Shown: positions 22,239-30,570, counted from the stretch's first letter. The stretch: DNA of 39,835 nt from an uncultured Oscillospiraceae bacterium (GCA_944387225.1 CALXDY010000106.1:1-39835); one strand, 5' to 3'. Numbers and translations: made by a program. Notes: generated by a model from the sequence alone, not told the origin.

Positions 22239-22269
22239 TCCCGGGTTCCCCGGGAACGAAAAATTTTTT
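22239..22269 (+). terminator. Terminator-like hairpin in the mltG leader
   Basis: TCCCGGG, loop TTC, CCCGGGA (22239-22255), then ACGAAAAA and TTTTTT (22264-22269). It stands 20 bases before the mltG start and could be an attenuator or the end of transcription from upstream. Confidence 0.5.
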
Positions 22270-22288
22270 AGAGTTAGGAGCTGAATCT

Positions 22289-23392
22289 ATGGCACAGGAA
22301 ACCAGACAGCCCCGGCCGGAGCGCCGGGAGCGGAGGCCGCGCCGGTCAAAGGGTCCGGCCTCGTCGGTCAGCTTTGCCCTGATCTATGTGGTGTTTGTCA
22401 TCGGCGTGTCCGCCCTGCTGGCCTGTATTGGCTGGGTGGCTGCCAATGATATCTTGGCTTTGAATAAGCCGGAAAAGACGGTTACCATCACCATCTCGGA
22501 CGAGGACAGCTTTGGGGACGTGGCCTCCATGCTGAAAAAGGAGGGGCTGATCGACTCCAAGCTGCTGTTCAACCTCTTTGCTACCTTCACGGGATCCAAG
22601 GACAAGGTGGTTGCCGGTACGTTCACACTGGATACCGATATGGACTATCGGGCATTGATTTACGGGATGAGCGCCTATTCCGCCACCAAGGCCACCATTC
22701 AGGTTACCATCCCGGAGGGCTATACCATCGACCAGATCTTCAAGCTGCTGGACGAGAAGAACGTGGCTTCGGTGGAGGACCTGCAGGATATGGCCGCCAA
22801 CCACGACTACGCGTTCTCCTTCCTGGAGGATATCGAGCTGGGTGACTACCACCGCCTGGAGGGGTACCTGTATCCGGATACCTACGAGTTTACCACCCCC
22901 CAGAGCGCCCTGTACGTCATCAACAAGATGCTGGTTCGGTTTGACGACCTGTTCACGGAGGAGATGCGTCAGGAGGTGGCCGACAGCGGCCGGACCATCC
23001 ACGAGGTGCTTACGGTGGCCTCCCTCATTGAAAAGGAGACTGACGGCAGCGACCGGGGAGATATCGCGTCGGTTATTTACAACCGTCTGAACAATCCCGG
23101 CGCCGCCACCAACGGGTACCTGCAGATTGACGCCACCCTGGCCTATATCAACGGAGGCAATGTGCCTACAGAGGCGGATAAGAGCATCGACTCCCCCTAT
23201 AACACTTACCTCTACAAGGGATTGCCCCCTGGGCCCATCGCCAATCCTGGCATGGAAGCCATTGAGGCGGCGATGCATCCCAACAACACGTCCTATTACT
23301 ATTACGCCCTGGGCGATGACGGGAAACACAGATTCTTCTCCAGCTACAGCGAGATGCAAAGCTTTGTTGCCACTCAGGAGCGGTACCAGTAA
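22289..23392 (+). CDS. mltG: Endolytic murein transglycosylase MltG
   Basis: A 367-residue YceG-family enzyme that cuts nascent glycan strands in the membrane and releases 1,6-anhydro ends. A basic N-terminal tail (PRPERRERRPRRSKG) is followed by one membrane helix (about 29-53), then a LysM-like region and the catalytic domain. Conserved sequences are LEGYLYPDTYEF (about 190-201), ASLIEKET with the catalytic Glu248, LQIDATLAY, and SPYNTYLYKGLPPGPIANPG. The ATG at 22289 follows AGGAG by eight bases; an in-frame start at 22211 runs through the hairpin and is rejected. It is flanked by its own terminator. Confidence 0.96.
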   Translation: MAQETRQPRPERRERRPRRSKGPASSVSFALIYVVFVIGVSALLACIGWVAANDILALNKPEKTVTITISDEDSFGDVASMLKKEGLIDSKLLFNLFATFTGSKDKVVAGTFTLDTDMDYRALIYGMSAYSATKATIQVTIPEGYTIDQIFKLLDEKNVASVEDLQDMAANHDYAFSFLEDIELGDYHRLEGYLYPDTYEFTTPQSALYVINKMLVRFDDLFTEEMRQEVADSGRTIHEVLTVASLIEKETDGSDRGDIASVIYNRLNNPGAATNGYLQIDATLAYINGGNVPTEADKSIDSPYNTYLYKGLPPGPIANPGMEAIEAAMHPNNTSYYYYALGDDGKHRFFSSYSEMQSFVATQERYQ

Positions 23393-23408
23393 AACACGAA
23401 TGGAAAAT

Positions 23409-23477
23409 AACAGAGATGGTGGATCCCGCCGGGGATTCACCTTCTCTGTTTATTTCTCAAAGGGCCAAGGCCCTTTG
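23409..23477 (+). terminator. Terminator after mltG followed by a second hairpin
   Basis: The first stem pairs 23409-23427 with 23432-23450 (two mismatches in 19 pairs) around GCCG, with TTATTTCTC after it. A second perfect hairpin, CAAAGGGCC-AA-GGCCCTTTG, lies at 23458-23477, just before the next ribosome site. Confidence 0.78.
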
Positions 23478-23499
23478 TTATGGAAGAGGAGTGATTGCC

Positions 23500-25206
23500 T
23501 TGAAAACAGCGGCTGAGCTGAAACAGATGCTTTGGAATATGGACCGCAGACCCTACCCCGCCTACAAGGACACCAGGGGCGCCTATCAGTTTCCGGGCTA
23601 TGTGCTGTCCATCGATCATGTGCAGGGGGATCCCTTTGCGTCTCCTTCCAGGGTGAGTGTCCGGGTGGGGGGCAAGCAGGCGGGATTCCCGCAACAGCTT
23701 TACGCCATGCCCTGCCAGCGGGTGGCCCTGCAGGACGCTTTGACCCGCCGGTTCGGCGCTTTGGCAGGGAAGGCGTCCTTTCAGGCCAAAGGGTCCGGCC
23801 ACAGTGGGCTGGTTTCCGTCAGCCGCTGCGGCCAGGAGGTGCTGGAGCGGACGGCCTGTGTCCTGCATCCGGACAGCGGGGAGATCCTGCTCCGTCTGGA
23901 GGTGGGTTTTCCCGCCAATGGACGGACCATCAACGCCGGAGGGCTGGTGAAGATCCTGTTTGAGCTGCTGCCCCAGTGTGTGGAGGGAGCGCTGATGTAC
24001 CGCAGCTGGGACGGCGGCCAGCTTCAGCGTGTGGCCGATCTGGCGGAGGATCAGCAATATATCCGGGACAGCCTGTCCCGGATGGGCCTGTGCGCCTTTG
24101 TGGCCGACGGCAGCGTGCTGCCCCGGGCTTCCGGCGTGTCTGCCCTGCCCATGGCAGGGGCGGTACCCTTTCAGGCTCCCCCGGAGCTGGCGGTCACCCT
24201 GGAATTGCCCAACCGGGGAAGCATCACAGGCATGGGCATCCGCAAGGGTATCACCCTTGTGGTGGGGGGCGGCTACCACGGAAAATCCACCCTGCTAAAG
24301 GCCCTGGAGCTGGGGGTCTATAACCATGTGGCCGGAGACGGACGGGAATATGTCATTACCGACGCCACCGCCGTAAAGATCCGGGCGGAGGACGGCAGAA
24401 GCATCCAGAGCACCGACATCTCCATGTTCATCAACCACCTGCCCAACGGCAAGGATACCACCTGCTTTACTACGGAAGATGCCAGTGGGAGCACCTCCCA
24501 GGCGGCCAACGTGGTGGAGGCCATGGAGGCGGGGGCCGGGCTTCTGCTGATGGATGAGGACACCAGCGCTACCAACTTTATGGTGCGGGATGAGCTGATG
24601 CAGCGGGTGATCCACCGGGACATGGAGCCCATTACTCCCTTCCTGGACCGGATTGAGGGGCTGTACCAAACCTACGGGGTGTCCACCGTACTGGTGGCGG
24701 GCAGTTCGGGGGCTTTTTTCCATGCCGCTCACTGTGTGATTCAGATGGATCGGTATGTGCCCCGGGACATTACGGCTCTGGCCAAGGAGGAAGCAAGGGC
24801 CTTCCCTTGGGTTCCCGCTGGACTGGAGCCCGCCGCCGGAATCAGGGCCGGACGGCGGCCCCAAGCGAACGGGGGGCGTCAGACGGGAGACCGGATCAAG
24901 GTAAAGCCCCTGGGCAGGGACGGCGTATCCGTCAACCGGGAGACCATCGACCTGCGGTATGTGGAACAGCTGGCGGACGGGGAGCAGGCTGCCGCCCTGG
25001 GCTGCTGCCTGGCCTATGCCGGGCGGTATTTGATGGACGGCACCCGCACCGTTGCGCAGATCGTGGACCGGCTGGAAGCTCTGATGGAAGAGAAGGGGCT
25101 GTCTGCCCTTTGGGACTGCGGGGCCGGGGGGCTGTCCCTGGCCAGACCCAGGCGGCAGGAGATATTTGCCTGTTTTAACCGGGATCGGGGATGGAACATC
25201 CGCTGA
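23500..25206 (+). CDS. ABC-class ATPase of unknown function (PF09818-type)
   Basis: A 568-residue cytoplasmic ATPase of the family described as predicted ATPases of the ABC class. The N-terminal region (1 to about 240) is the family-specific domain (KQMLWNMDRRPYPAYKDTRGAY, FPGYVLSIDHVQGDPFA). The Walker A loop is a variant, GGGYHGKSTLL (about 255-265), and LLLMDEDTSATNFMVRD is the Walker B region. The family has no transmembrane partner and no established role. Translation probably starts at TTG 23500, nine bases after AGGAG; a GTG three codons earlier is the alternative. It follows mltG by a terminator and a second hairpin, so it may have separate control. Confidence 0.85.
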   Translation: MKTAAELKQMLWNMDRRPYPAYKDTRGAYQFPGYVLSIDHVQGDPFASPSRVSVRVGGKQAGFPQQLYAMPCQRVALQDALTRRFGALAGKASFQAKGSGHSGLVSVSRCGQEVLERTACVLHPDSGEILLRLEVGFPANGRTINAGGLVKILFELLPQCVEGALMYRSWDGGQLQRVADLAEDQQYIRDSLSRMGLCAFVADGSVLPRASGVSALPMAGAVPFQAPPELAVTLELPNRGSITGMGIRKGITLVVGGGYHGKSTLLKALELGVYNHVAGDGREYVITDATAVKIRAEDGRSIQSTDISMFINHLPNGKDTTCFTTEDASGSTSQAANVVEAMEAGAGLLLMDEDTSATNFMVRDELMQRVIHRDMEPITPFLDRIEGLYQTYGVSTVLVAGSSGAFFHAAHCVIQMDRYVPRDITALAKEEARAFPWVPAGLEPAAGIRAGRRPQANGGRQTGDRIKVKPLGRDGVSVNRETIDLRYVEQLADGEQAAALGCCLAYAGRYLMDGTRTVAQIVDRLEALMEEKGLSALWDCGAGGLSLARPRRQEIFACFNRDRGWNIR

Positions 25207-25241
25207 CTGCCCTTATGTCCCCTGGATGGGGGAACCGAATC

Positions 25242-25270
25242 TTGACACGGGGCATAAGATGGGCTATAAC
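25242..25270 (+). promoter_or_regulatory. Promoter of the cation-efflux leader
   Basis: Perfect TTGACA (25242-25247), a 17-base spacer and TATAAC (25265-25270). Transcription should start near 25277 and produce a leader of about 240 bases before the CDF gene. Confidence 0.9.
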
Positions 25271-25322
25271 AAACCAACTCATTGCACTGCATTACATTCC
25301 ACATGGAATGCGAGATCAACAG

Positions 25323-25413
25323 TACAAACTGAGCAGGCAACGCCCCTTTGGGCGGTGGGCCGGGCCGCGTGGGCGGCAGCGGATGTTCCTTTGGCATCTG
25401 TGGGACAGTTGTA
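25323..25413 (+). promoter_or_regulatory. Probable czcD (NiCo) metal-sensing riboswitch aptamer
   Basis: The leader contains GAGCAGGCAA, then GCCCCTTTGGGC, GGGCCGGGCCGC and GGGCGGCAGC, in the order I remember for the NiCo/czcD riboswitch of Clostridia. The closing helix P1 would be TACAAACTG (25323-25331) with CAGTTGTA (25406-25413), one base bulged. Its 3' strand lies inside the downstream terminator, so metal binding would stabilise P1 and allow read-through. The gene it controls is a cation diffusion facilitator, the usual partner. The riboswitch was described as a Ni/Co sensor and later reported to respond to Fe(II). Identification is by eye; a covariance search is needed. Confidence 0.75.
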
Positions 25414-25440
25414 TGTTCCACAGGTGCTTTTTCTTATTTT
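25394..25440 (+). terminator. Riboswitch expression platform: terminator
   Basis: GCATCTGTGGGACA (25394-25407), loop GTTGTA, TGTTCCACAGGTGC (25414-25427), a 14-bp stem with two G-U pairs, then TTTTTCTTATTTT. It competes with P1 of the aptamer for bases 25406-25413. Confidence 0.92.
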
Positions 25441-25517
25441 CTGGAGCATGCCTTCTCGAGAATGTACGGAAATGACGGAAACCATTGATTCTGTGGTAGA
25501 TGACAGGAGGCATTTTT

Positions 25518-26447
25518 ATGAAAGCAGAAGCGAAACAGGGGGCCTCAGCGAGGCGGCAAACGGAAGTTGACGAGGCGGCGGTGATCCGAAACCTGTCCCT
25601 GGTCAGTGTGGTGGGCAACGGGATCCTGTCCGGATTTAAGCTGTTTGCCGGCGTGGTTGGCAACTCCGGAGCCATGATCTCTGATGCCATTCACTCTTTT
25701 TCCGACGTGCTGACCACCCTGATCGCATGGATCGGCGTAAAGGTGTCCAAAAAGGCGGCGGATTCCGACCACCCTTACGGACATGAGCGGCTGGAGTGCG
25801 TGGCTTCCCTGCTGCTGGGTGTGGTGCTGCTGGCTACAGGGCTGGGCGTGGGAAAGGTGGGCCTGGACAACATCCTGTCCGGGCAGTACGAGACCCTGGC
25901 AATCCCGGGAACCATCGCCCTGGTTGCCTCGGTGATCTCCATTGTAGGGAAGGAGGCCATGTTCTGGTACACCCGTTACTACGCAAAGCGGATCAACTCC
26001 TCTGCCTTTCTGGCTGACGCATGGCACCATCGATCCGATGCCCTGTCCTCCATCGGATCGTTCATCGGCATTGGGGGAGCCATGCTGGGCTTTCCTGTTC
26101 TGGACTCCGTGGCCAGCGTGGTGATCTGCCTGTTTATCATCAAGGTCTCCTATGACATTCTGAAAGACGGGGTGACCAAGCTGCTGGATACCTCCTGTGG
26201 AGAGGGCTATGAGCAGAAGATGATTGACCACATCTCCGCCCAGGAGGGTGTGGTGTGTGTGGATCTCCTCCGGTCCAGGATGTTCGGCAACAGGGTCTAT
26301 GTGGACCTGGAGATCCAAGTGGATGGGGAGAAATCCCTGTGGGAGGCCCATGAGGTGGCGGAACGGGTCCATGCGGATGTGGAGCGTACCTTCACCGATG
26401 TGAAGCATGTGATGATCCATGTGAACCCTGCGAAGACGCCCGCATAG
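25518..26447 (+). CDS. Cation diffusion facilitator (CzcD-family metal efflux pump)
   Basis: A 309-residue CDF antiporter with six membrane helices (about 25-215) and a cytoplasmic C-terminal domain (about 220-305). It should export divalent metal in exchange for protons. The transport site is formed by His59 and Asp63 in TM2 (DAIHSFSDVLTT) and His170 and Asp174 in TM5 (DAWHHRSDALSS), an HD/HD set usual for zinc-type CDFs. The family motif DSDHPYGHER lies at about 82-91. AGGAGG stands seven bases before the ATG at 25518. The gene is controlled by the leader riboswitch and terminator. Ni, Co or Fe would fit the riboswitch, Zn the transport residues, so specificity is open. Confidence 0.94.
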   Translation: MKAEAKQGASARRQTEVDEAAVIRNLSLVSVVGNGILSGFKLFAGVVGNSGAMISDAIHSFSDVLTTLIAWIGVKVSKKAADSDHPYGHERLECVASLLLGVVLLATGLGVGKVGLDNILSGQYETLAIPGTIALVASVISIVGKEAMFWYTRYYAKRINSSAFLADAWHHRSDALSSIGSFIGIGGAMLGFPVLDSVASVVICLFIIKVSYDILKDGVTKLLDTSCGEGYEQKMIDHISAQEGVVCVDLLRSRMFGNRVYVDLEIQVDGEKSLWEAHEVAERVHADVERTFTDVKHVMIHVNPAKTPA

Positions 26448-26459
26448 GGGAAAATAAAT

Positions 26460-26503
26460 ACGACCGGTATTTCTAATCACTAGAAATACCGGTCGTTTTC
26501 ATT
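26460..26503. terminator. Bidirectional terminator after the CDF gene
   Basis: A perfect 16-bp stem (26460-26475 with 26481-26496), loop ATCAC, then TTTCATTT on the plus strand; the minus strand ends in TATTTATTTT. It separates convergent genes. Confidence 0.9.
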
Positions 26504-26510
26504 TCTGAGC

Positions 26511-27026
26511 CTAAGATCGGGGCCCGCGGCGGCGGTGCCACTCGTTCCAAAAGGCTATGTATCCGTCTCGGCTGAACGTGTCCTGGGGCAGTATCTTGGG
26601 AGAACAGCTGCGGTAGTAATCCTCCACCTTGTCGGCAAAGGCAAAGACCTCCTGCCGATATTCAGCAGGATCCACATACTCCACCTGGCCGGTAGGGAGC
26701 ACCAGCTTGATCTGTCCATCCTTGTGGAGGACCGACCAGTCGGTGCCGTAGTCGCAGCCGCTGATGGTCACCTGGGAGAGATCCTGATTGGGAATGAGAA
26801 AATGGCCGCAGCAGGGAATCATTTGGATGTCGCCTGGCTGCGACAATTTGTCCTCTGTCAGGGTTTTCAGCAGGTACAGGGCGGTGGCGCTGACAGTACC
26901 CGCATCCTCCAGAACCGTTTGACCGATTTGTACCCGGACGCTGCCGTGGAGGCAGAGATCCTCCGGGTCGTCCAAATCGCCCATAATCCACTGAAAGTCC
27001 CATGCCTCGATATGAAAGGTTCCCAT
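26511..27026 (-). CDS. Uncharacterised 171-residue cytoplasmic protein
   Basis: I do not recognise a family. The protein is acidic to neutral, without signal peptide or membrane helix, and starts MGTFHIEAWDFQWIMGDLDDPEDLCLHG. Other visible features are a Cys-Cys-Gly-His segment (IPCCGHFLIPNQD), repeated beta-like strands (QIKLVLPTGQVEYVDP) and a basic C-terminus ending HRRRGPRS. The ATG at 27026 lies eight bases after AGGAGG; the GTG at 27035 would overlap that site. It lies 26 bases downstream of the YcxB-like gene on the same strand, so the two are probably one transcript. Confidence 0.8.
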   Translation of the reverse strand: MGTFHIEAWDFQWIMGDLDDPEDLCLHGSVRVQIGQTVLEDAGTVSATALYLLKTLTEDKLSQPGDIQMIPCCGHFLIPNQDLSQVTISGCDYGTDWSVLHKDGQIKLVLPTGQVEYVDPAEYRQEVFAFADKVEDYYRSCSPKILPQDTFSRDGYIAFWNEWHRRRGPRS

Positions 27027-27052
27027 ATGTGACACCTCCTGTCAAGATGAGG

Positions 27053-27568
27053 TTACCGCCCCATGGTTTGGACGGTCAGGCCGGTTTTTTTCTCCAGGAA
27101 CCGGAGCAGCGCATCGGGGGTCCCCCCCTCAAGTTGCTCCTTGTCCAGCACCTGGGCGTGATTTTTGCCCAAAATGAGCAGCACATACCGGCCGGTATCC
27201 ACCAGAACCTGAATCCGGTCATAGTTCCAATGGGAAACAGCGGCGGCGGATTCGGTTTGATAGTACTCGGGGAAAAAGGCGGTGATGCTGTTCTCCATCC
27301 CCGGCAGGGCGGAACGCCGGGAGCCAAAGGCGTTGATGGCGTCCTCCTTCCAGATCACCAGAACCATAACAGCCGCCACCAGTCCGTTGAGTGCCACGTC
27401 CACAGGACTGCCCCAAGTGAAATAAACGGCAAACAGGGCGGCGGCCAGAACGATCCAGGAAAAGATGTGAACCCGGCGGGAATGCTTCCGCCGCACTGTT
27501 TTTCGGATGCCCCGGGCCATAGCCGTCAGCGCCCTCTGGTCATAAACAGTTTGACATTGAAAGATCAT
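27053..27568 (-). CDS. YcxB-like membrane protein
   Basis: A 171-residue protein with two adjacent membrane helices (about 34-53 and 58-78; IFSWIVLAAALFAVYFTW and LNGLVAAVMVLVIW) and a cytoplasmic C-terminal domain ending DALLRFLEKKTGL. The layout (short N-terminal beta domain, helix pair, and a region with VDTGRYVLLILGKNHAQVLDK) is that of YcxB-like proteins, whose function is unknown. The start is set at ATG 27568 because GGAGG stands five bases before it; in-frame starts at 27580 and 27583 overlap that site. No clear promoter was found upstream. Confidence 0.78.
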   Translation of the reverse strand: MIFQCQTVYDQRALTAMARGIRKTVRRKHSRRVHIFSWIVLAAALFAVYFTWGSPVDVALNGLVAAVMVLVIWKEDAINAFGSRRSALPGMENSITAFFPEYYQTESAAAVSHWNYDRIQVLVDTGRYVLLILGKNHAQVLDKEQLEGGTPDALLRFLEKKTGLTVQTMGR

Positions 27569-27667
27569 CTGCGCCTCCATCAAAATGATATCAGATAGGA
27601 TGGAAGAAGAATAGCAGAAAAGTTTTAGGTTGAAAGTAGGAAAGGAATTAAGGTTTCCTTAAACAGC

Positions 27668-27708
27668 AAAAAACCGGAAGCGGGAACAGCAGTCCCGGCT
27701 TCCGGTTT
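27668..27708 (-). terminator. Terminator of the que operon
   Basis: On the minus strand AAACCGGAAGCCGGGA pairs with TCCCG-CTTCCGGTTT (one base bulged) and is followed by TTTTTT. It begins 10 bases past the queF stop codon. Confidence 0.88.
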
Positions 27709-27717
27709 GGGGAGCGG

Positions 27718-28203
27718 TCAGCGGTTGTTGACCGGCTCAGGATTCAGATCATGATTGGCAAGCCGGTGGTCGGCGATGGCCTCCCACTTGGTGCCCGGCT
27801 TTCCGTGGTTGCAGTAGGGGTCGATGGACAGCCCGCCCCGGGGCAGGAACTTGCCCCACACCTCGATATATTTGGGATCCAGCAGACGGATGAGATCCTT
27901 CATAATGATGTTGATGCAGTCCTCGTGGAAATCTCCATGATTGCGGAAGGAGAAGAGATAGAGCTTCAGGCTTTTGCTCTCCACCAGCTTCTGATCCGGC
28001 ACGTAGGAGATGTAAACAGTGGCAAAGTCAGGCTGGCCGGTAATGGGGCACAGGCTGGTGAACTCCGGGCAATTGAACTTGACGAAGTAATCGTTATCCG
28101 GATGCTTGTTGTCAAAGGACTCCAGCACACCGGGGTCGTAGTCGGTGGGATATTTGGTGTGCTGGCTGCCCAGCAGGGTGAGATCCTCGCGTTCTCTGGC
28201 CAT
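27718..28203 (-). CDS. queF: preQ0 reductase (NADPH-dependent 7-cyano-7-deazaguanine reductase)
   Basis: A 161-residue unimodular QueF that reduces the nitrile of preQ0 to the amine preQ1 with two NADPH. The active-site block is [16 protein letters not shown], giving Cys52 as the thioimide-forming nucleophile and Asp59 as the general acid, matching Bacillus QueF (165 residues). The family motif [15 protein letters not shown] binds NADPH. The start ATG at 28203 follows AAGGAG by nine bases; a longer frame from 28230 overlaps queC and is rejected. It is the last gene of the operon, 23 bases after queC. Confidence 0.97.
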   Translation of the reverse strand: MAREREDLTLLGSQHTKYPTDYDPGVLESFDNKHPDNDYFVKFNCPEFTSLCPITGQPDFATVYISYVPDQKLVESKSLKLYLFSFRNHGDFHEDCINIIMKDLIRLLDPKYIEVWGKFLPRGGLSIDPYCNHGKPGTKWEAIADHRLANHDLNPEPVNNR

Positions 28204-28226
28204 GGTTGGGTACTCCTTTCGCAAAG

Positions 28227-28910
28227 TCAATGGATGGCGGGATCGGCCACGCCGTTGGCGGCAAAGGCCTTGGCCCGGTCAATGCAGGTGCCGCACTTGC
28301 CGCAGGGGGTTTCGTTGCCCTCGTAGCAGGACCAGGTGAGGTGATAGGGCACCTTGAGATCCAGGCCGATGGCCACGATTTCCGCCTTGGTCATCCCCAC
28401 AAAGGGAGCCTCAACGTGGAGCAGCTGTCCCGAACCTTCATAGATGGCCTGATTCATGGCCTGGTGGAAGGCAGGGGAGCAGTCGGGGTAGGCGGCGCCC
28501 GCCGCGTCGTCGGCGTGGGCTCCGTAATAGATGACGCCGCAGTCCTTGCTCAGGGCGATGCTGGCCGCGGCGGAGAGGAACAGGCCGTTGCGGAAGGGAA
28601 CGTAGGTGCTTACCGGGGTCTTGCCGCCCGTCTGCTGGATCTGCTTGGCGTAGCTCTCCTGGGGGATGTCCTCCGTGGACTGGCGCAGCAGGGAGCAGTT
28701 GCTGTACTGGAAAATCAGCCCCAGATCCAAAAACAGCTGCTCCACGCCGTAATACTCAGCCACCGCCTTGGCGGCCTGGAGCTCCTTGTCGTGCTTCTGC
28801 CCGTAGGAAACGGACAGAGCGATCACATGATCCTTGCCGTATTTCGCAACGGCCATAGCCAGGGCGGTGGTGGAATCCACGCCGCCGCTGGACAACACCA
28901 GAGCATTCAT
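28227..28910 (-). CDS. queC: 7-cyano-7-deazaguanine (preQ0) synthase
   Basis: A 227-residue PP-loop ATPase that converts 7-carboxy-7-deazaguanine and ammonia to preQ0. The PP-loop is [10 protein letters not shown] (6-15). Four cysteines that bind zinc lie at 195, 203, 206 and 209 in [19 protein letters not shown]. Length and motifs are standard. The gene lies 14 bases after folE and 23 before queF. Confidence 0.97.
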   Translation of the reverse strand: MNALVLSSGGVDSTTALAMAVAKYGKDHVIALSVSYGQKHDKELQAAKAVAEYYGVEQLFLDLGLIFQYSNCSLLRQSTEDIPQESYAKQIQQTGGKTPVSTYVPFRNGLFLSAAASIALSKDCGVIYYGAHADDAAGAAYPDCSPAFHQAMNQAIYEGSGQLLHVEAPFVGMTKAEIVAIGLDLKVPYHLTWSCYEGNETPCGKCGTCIDRAKAFAANGVADPAIH

Positions 28911-28924
28911 GGGATGTGCCTCCT

Positions 28925-29485
28925 TTATCTCAGATAGCTTTGCAGGGATGGGTCGGTGAGGAACTGGCCCCGCTGCTCAACGGTCAGGGTCTTGGTGCCC
29001 GGCTTCTGGATGCCCCGGGCGGTGACGCAGCTGTGGCACCCTTCGATCACCACCGCCACGTCGGGGCTGCCGGTGATTTCCGACAGGATGTCGGCGATGT
29101 CCCGGCCGATGCGTTCCTGAAGCTGGAGCCGGCGGCCCACCATGTCGCAGATCCGGGCGATTTTGGACAGGCCGATGACCCTGTCCCGGGGGATGTAAGC
29201 CACAGTGGCTTTCATATCATACATCAGGGCCATGTGGTGCTCACAGTAGGAGAAGAAATCAATGTCCTTCATCACCACCACCCGCCGGCCGTCCCCGCCC
29301 ACTTCCTCAAAGGTTTTGCCGTACATCTGGGCCAGGTCGTGGTTGGAATAGGCCATACCGGCGAAGATCTCCTGATACATTTTCGCCACCCGTTTGGGCG
29401 TGTCGGCCAGGCCTTCCCGATCCGGATCCTCTCCCAGGGCGACCAGAATGCCCCGGATGTGCTCCTCAATGGCTTTGGTATCCAT
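28925..29485 (-). CDS. folE: GTP cyclohydrolase I
   Basis: A 186-residue type IA enzyme that makes dihydroneopterin triphosphate from GTP. Zinc ligands are Cys81 and His84 (YCEHHM) and Cys153 (GCHSC), with the catalytic His151 beside it; GLSKIARI and QLQERIG are conserved. Here it lies between queC and queE, so its product is used by QueD in the preQ1 pathway, and possibly also for folate. The [11 protein letters not shown] loop differs from the CEHHLLPF of Escherichia coli but is usual in Clostridia. The gap to queE is three bases. Confidence 0.95.
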   Translation of the reverse strand: MDTKAIEEHIRGILVALGEDPDREGLADTPKRVAKMYQEIFAGMAYSNHDLAQMYGKTFEEVGGDGRRVVVMKDIDFFSYCEHHMALMYDMKATVAYIPRDRVIGLSKIARICDMVGRRLQLQERIGRDIADILSEITGSPDVAVVIEGCHSCVTARGIQKPGTKTLTVEQRGQFLTDPSLQSYLR

Positions 29486-29488
29486 GGA

Positions 29489-30145
29489 TCATACTCCTCT
29501 CTTGTCCGGATCCCAGATGAATTTGTGCATCTGCAGCTGCAGGCGCACATCATTCAGCTTTTGCCGGGCCATATAGTCCACCATGCCCGCCGGGTCAATG
29601 GCCCCAAACACAGGACTGAGGTACACGTGGCACCGCCCGGTCAGGTCGTAAGCCCGAATGACTGCTTCGGCTCGCTCCAGATCAGACAGACTGCCACAGA
29701 CAAATTTCACGGTGTCTTCCGGTTTCAGCAAAGCGAAGTTGTCTGTGACCATGGCGTGCTCGCAGCCGCTTCCGGGTAGCTTGTAATCCATGGTAAAAAC
29801 CGGACGGACGGCGCCGCAGAAGGGGGCCAGAGGGACAGAGCCGTTGGTTTCCACCTCTACCCGCAGACCGGGGATCTCCGCCAGGCGGGCCAGAAGCAGA
29901 GGCATGTCCGGCTGGAGCAGGGGTTCTCCGCCGGTGAGGGTCACATTCCGGATCCCGTCCCAGCGGATCTCGTCGGCGATCTCCTGAGGAGATCGATCCT
30001 CAAAGGGACAACCGGGATCATTGGCCCAGCGGGTATCACAGTAGCTGCACTGGAGGTTGCAGCCCTGAAAGCGGACAAAAACCGCCAGCTCTCCCGCCCG
30101 AGGGCCCTCGCCGTTGATGCTGACAAACCGTTCTACCACCCGCAT
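29489..30145 (-). CDS. queE: 7-carboxy-7-deazaguanine synthase (radical SAM)
   Basis: A 218-residue radical SAM enzyme that rearranges 6-carboxytetrahydropterin to 7-carboxy-7-deazaguanine. The cluster motif CxxxCxxC is at Cys29, Cys33 and Cys36 (FQGCNLQCSYCDTRWA). The SAM-binding region VTLTGGEPLLQ and VEVETNGSVPL follow. The gene is compact, close to the small QueE type. It is two bases from queD and three from folE, so the whole row is one transcript. Confidence 0.96.
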   Translation of the reverse strand: MRVVERFVSINGEGPRAGELAVFVRFQGCNLQCSYCDTRWANDPGCPFEDRSPQEIADEIRWDGIRNVTLTGGEPLLQPDMPLLLARLAEIPGLRVEVETNGSVPLAPFCGAVRPVFTMDYKLPGSGCEHAMVTDNFALLKPEDTVKFVCGSLSDLERAEAVIRAYDLTGRCHVYLSPVFGAIDPAGMVDYMARQKLNDVRLQLQMHKFIWDPDKRGV

Positions 30146-30147
30146 GG

Positions 30148-30570
30148 TCAGTCCTCCCCGTAAACGGCACAGTTGTTGGGCGTCTCGTAAACCTCCACCC
30201 GGTCCACCTCATATCCCTGGGCTTTCATCAGCTGGGAAATGTGGCGGGCCAGGTGCTCGGCGGTGGGGCGGAAGGGCAGCTCCACCAGTCGGAAGCCCTC
30301 CTCCTCCAGGGCCAGAAGGGTGCCCGGACGCAGGGAGCCGGACTCATAGATCAGGCAGTGGTCCAGATGGTCGCAGATCTCCTTCAAAGCGGCCTTCAGA
30401 TCCCCGAAGTCCACCACCATCCCCCGGGTTTGGGGATGGTCGGACAGCTCCCGGGCCTTGATTTCCACCACCACACGCCAGCGGTGGCCGTGGATGTTGC
30501 TGCATTTGCCCTGGTAGCCTTTTAAAAAATGGGCGGAGTCAAAGCTCTGCTCGGTTTTCAGATAGTACAT
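30148..30570 (-). CDS. queD: 6-carboxytetrahydropterin synthase
   Basis: A 140-residue PTPS-family enzyme that converts dihydroneopterin triphosphate to 6-carboxy-tetrahydropterin. Zinc ligands are His14 (SAHF), His27 and His29 (IHGHRW), with the catalytic Cys23 (GKCSN). DFGDLK and LDH in the middle of the protein are further family features. ATG 30570 is used because GGAGG lies five bases before it; an in-frame start at 30657 would run through the leader terminator. It is the first gene of the operon. Confidence 0.95.
   Translation of the reverse strand: MYYLKTEQSFDSAHFLKGYQGKCSNIHGHRWRVVVEIKARELSDHPQTRGMVVDFGDLKAALKEICDHLDHCLIYESGSLRPGTLLALEEEGFRLVELPFRPTAEHLARHISQLMKAQGYEVDRVEVYETPNNCAVYGED

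Noticed and set aside
25207..25517. T-box, cobalamin or c-di-GMP riboswitch in the CDF leader
   Set aside because: None of their conserved boxes is visible; the czcD-type core and the metal-transport gene fit better.
26511..27568. Toxin-antitoxin or immunity pair
   Set aside because: No HTH, no nuclease motif, no secretion signal and no overlap; nothing beyond adjacency supports it.
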